From DAOTZS01 sp034434335 (GTDB lineage Bacteria > Chloroflexota > Anaerolineae > CG2-30-64-16): a stretch of DNA of 14,260 nt. This document shows, piece by piece, positions 13,021 to 14,260 of the stretch (positions are counted from its first letter, which is position 1; each line of letters opens with the position of its first letter). The notes beneath the pieces are model-generated. The model saw nothing but the letters and a program-made list of their open reading frames with translations, did not search any database and was not told the DNA's origin. The translations under genes and the position numbers were made by a program. The DNA is taken from contig DAOTZS010000027.1 in the NCBI GenBank assembly GCA_034434335.1, positions 1 to 14,260 of the forward strand, given 5' to 3'.

Positions 13021-13049
13021 ACTATAAGTTGGTATAGCCAGGAAGTCAA
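13021..13049 (-). promoter_or_regulatory. Sigma70-type promoter of the secreted-protein gene
   Basis: On the - strand, TTGACT (complement of 13044-13049; 5 of 6) and TATAGT (complement of 13021-13026; 5 of 6) are separated by exactly 17 bp. The predicted start is near 13014, giving a leader of about 67 nt before ATG 12947 and its AAGGAGG. It lies just past the stop codon of the REC-kinase gene, so the secreted protein can be expressed independently. Confidence 0.75.
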
Positions 13050-13087
13050 TACCACACTTGGAGTATTATGGGGTATGGGTGTTCGGT

Positions 13088-14179
13088 TCATGCCAGGGGC
13101 AGGGTCACGCGCACAGTCGTCCCCTGGGCGGGGATACTTTCGATGGCCAGCTCGCCCCCGTGCAGCTCGGCCAGGCGCCGCGCCAGCGTCAGGCCCAGTC
13201 CCTGGCCTTGCTGCTCATACCGCTTGCGTTCGAACTGCACATAAGCACCCACATCAGCAATCTGCTGCGGGGTCATGCCTCTGCCCTGATCGCTGATAAC
13301 GATTCTCAACGTACCATCCTTCTTGCGGCTACTGACCCGCACTGGTGTCCCGGCTTGCGAGAACTTGAAAGCGTTCTCGATCAACTCTTCCAGCATGAAG
13401 GTGAAATATGATTCGCTGATCTGGACAGGTGCCCCTTCCAGTTCCAGGACCAGGTCGCTTGCACGGTTTGCCTCCTGCGCCTTACGCCGCGCGGCCTCCT
13501 CGATGAGCGCTTCCGGGGCCGTGACACGGCCACCGCGTAATGCCTCCACCTGCCCTGGATCCCTGGCGGTCAACTCTAATTCGGCATATAGCACGAACTT
13601 CTGGACCAGCCGATACAGGCGCTGGCCGGCGTGGTGGATGCTCTCGGCGATCTCGCGGATATCTTCTGGCTGAAGGGAAGCATAATCTTCAAGCAGGACA
13701 GACGAAAAGCCCAGGATGCCAGTGAGGGGTGTGCGCAGTTCGTGTGGCAACATGATGGCCATACTCTGGCGCAGCTCATCCATTTTGGCCTGAAAGTGGC
13801 GGGCCATCGCGGCACGTTTAGCCAGACGAGTGCTGATGGCATGAAGCACTTCCTCCCGTGTGAACGGCTTGGTGAGGTAGTCGTCGGCGCCCAAGGCCAT
13901 ACCGGCGCGCAGGTCGGCCGGGGTGGCTTTGGCGGTAAGGAAGATGAAGGGGATGAGGGCCGTGACCGGGTCCTGGTGTAGCTCTCGATAGACACCGTAG
14001 CCATCCAGTTCGGGCATCAGGATGTCGGAGAGGATCAGGTCGGGCAGGTGTTGTCGGGCCATTTCGACGCCGATGCGCCCGTTGGCCGCGCTGATGACTT
14101 CGTAGCCCTCTGCTTCCAGAAGGGCGGCCAAGTTTTCCCGGATGAACTCTTCGTCTTCGATGACAAGGATCGTGGTCAT
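13088..14179 (-). CDS. Hybrid response regulator-histidine kinase (REC-HisKA-HATPase)
   Basis: The 363-aa soluble protein has a receiver domain at about 1-120, with acidic pocket E8-D9-E10, phosphoacceptor D52 (ILSDILMPELDG), T82 and K104 (YLTKPF). A HisKA domain at about 125-205 has H146 in MLPHELRTPLTG. An HATPase domain at about 250-363 has an N-box with N269 (ELIENAFKFS), G1 DQGRGM (297-302) and G2 GQGLGL (325-330). There is no membrane helix, PAS/GAF sensor or DNA-binding output. With REC at the N-terminus it probably takes phosphate-encoded input from another kinase and passes a signal to a separate regulator; partners are not in the window. GGGAGG precedes ATG 14179. It lies directly upstream of the secreted-protein gene, but that gene has its own promoter, so a regulatory link is only a possibility. 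Confidence 0.94.
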   Translation of the reverse strand: MTTILVIEDEEFIRENLAALLEAEGYEVISAANGRIGVEMARQHLPDLILSDILMPELDGYGVYRELHQDPVTALIPFIFLTAKATPADLRAGMALGADDYLTKPFTREEVLHAISTRLAKRAAMARHFQAKMDELRQSMAIMLPHELRTPLTGILGFSSVLLEDYASLQPEDIREIAESIHHAGQRLYRLVQKFVLYAELELTARDPGQVEALRGGRVTAPEALIEEAARRKAQEANRASDLVLELEGAPVQISESYFTFMLEELIENAFKFSQAGTPVRVSSRKKDGTLRIVISDQGRGMTPQQIADVGAYVQFERKRYEQQGQGLGLTLARRLAELHGGELAIESIPAQGTTVRVTLPLA

Positions 14180-14206
14180 ACATCCTCCCGTAGCTTATGT
14201 CGCAAT

Positions 14207-14260
14207 TGTACTGCGAGCTTCAGCTCGCACTGCCACATGTACCGCGAGCTTCAGCTCGTG
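14207..14260. repeat. Intergenic hairpin repeat, two units at the right edge
   Basis: TGTACTGCGAGCTTCAGCTCG (14207-14227) recurs with one change at 14238-14258, a 31-bp period, joined by CACTGCCACA-type sequence. Each unit is a hairpin: TGCGAGC-TTCA-GCTCGCA (14212-14229) and CGAGC-TTCA-GCTCG (14245-14258). It lies upstream of the REC-kinase gene and is cut by the window edge, so more units may follow. It looks like a REP-type dispersed repeat. Confidence 0.75.

Overview
The window is about 60% G+C bacterial chromosomal DNA with short intergenic gaps, good Shine-Dalgarno sites and sigma70-like promoters. A Chloroflexota (Anaerolineae/Caldilineae-like) origin is the best guess. The hints are a DUF3090 gene (a family largely limited to Actinobacteria and Chloroflexota), a YprB-type RNase-H-fold/TPR protein, membrane-anchored PD40 propellers, and many short hairpin repeats between genes. 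This is inferred from gene content, since there is no rRNA or other marker gene in the window.

The left third (1-4951) is read on the + strand. It holds a DegV-family fatty-acid-binding protein behind a roughly 300-nt structured leader, a calcineurin-like phosphoesterase, an AT-richer toxin-antitoxin locus (intact antitoxin, frameshifted RelE toxin), a PduO-type cob(I)alamin adenosyltransferase, and endonuclease IV. Two copies of one short non-coding mobile element (107 and 163 bp) lie at 301-407 and 2429-2591. Each has 12-bp terminal inverted repeats starting GTAA and an 8-bp target duplication, which fits a MITE mobilised by an IS66-type transposase.

The middle block (4966-8249) is a - strand cluster, probably one operon: rfbC, then DUF3090, then a YyaL-type thioredoxin-domain protein. 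It converges on endonuclease IV with only 14 nt between the stop codons. A 635-bp gap (8250-8884) follows with no convincing gene. It holds a perfect palindrome, overlapping inverted repeats, a degenerate open frame and a tandem array of 19-20-bp hairpin units that runs into the 3-prime end of the next gene.

The right third (8885-14179) is all on the - strand. In transcription order it holds a REC-histidine kinase hybrid, a secreted protein built from four related beta-rich modules (own promoter, strong SD and clear rho-independent terminator), a membrane-anchored PD40 beta-propeller protein, and the YprB-like nuclease with TPRs. The last two are nine nt apart and probably cotranscribed. The window ends in another hairpin repeat (unit ~21 bp, period 31 bp) that runs off the edge.

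No complete defence island, biosynthetic cluster or CRISPR array is present. The least explained items are the mobile element pair, the structured leader of degV, the hairpin arrays, the frameshifted toxin and the modular surface protein.
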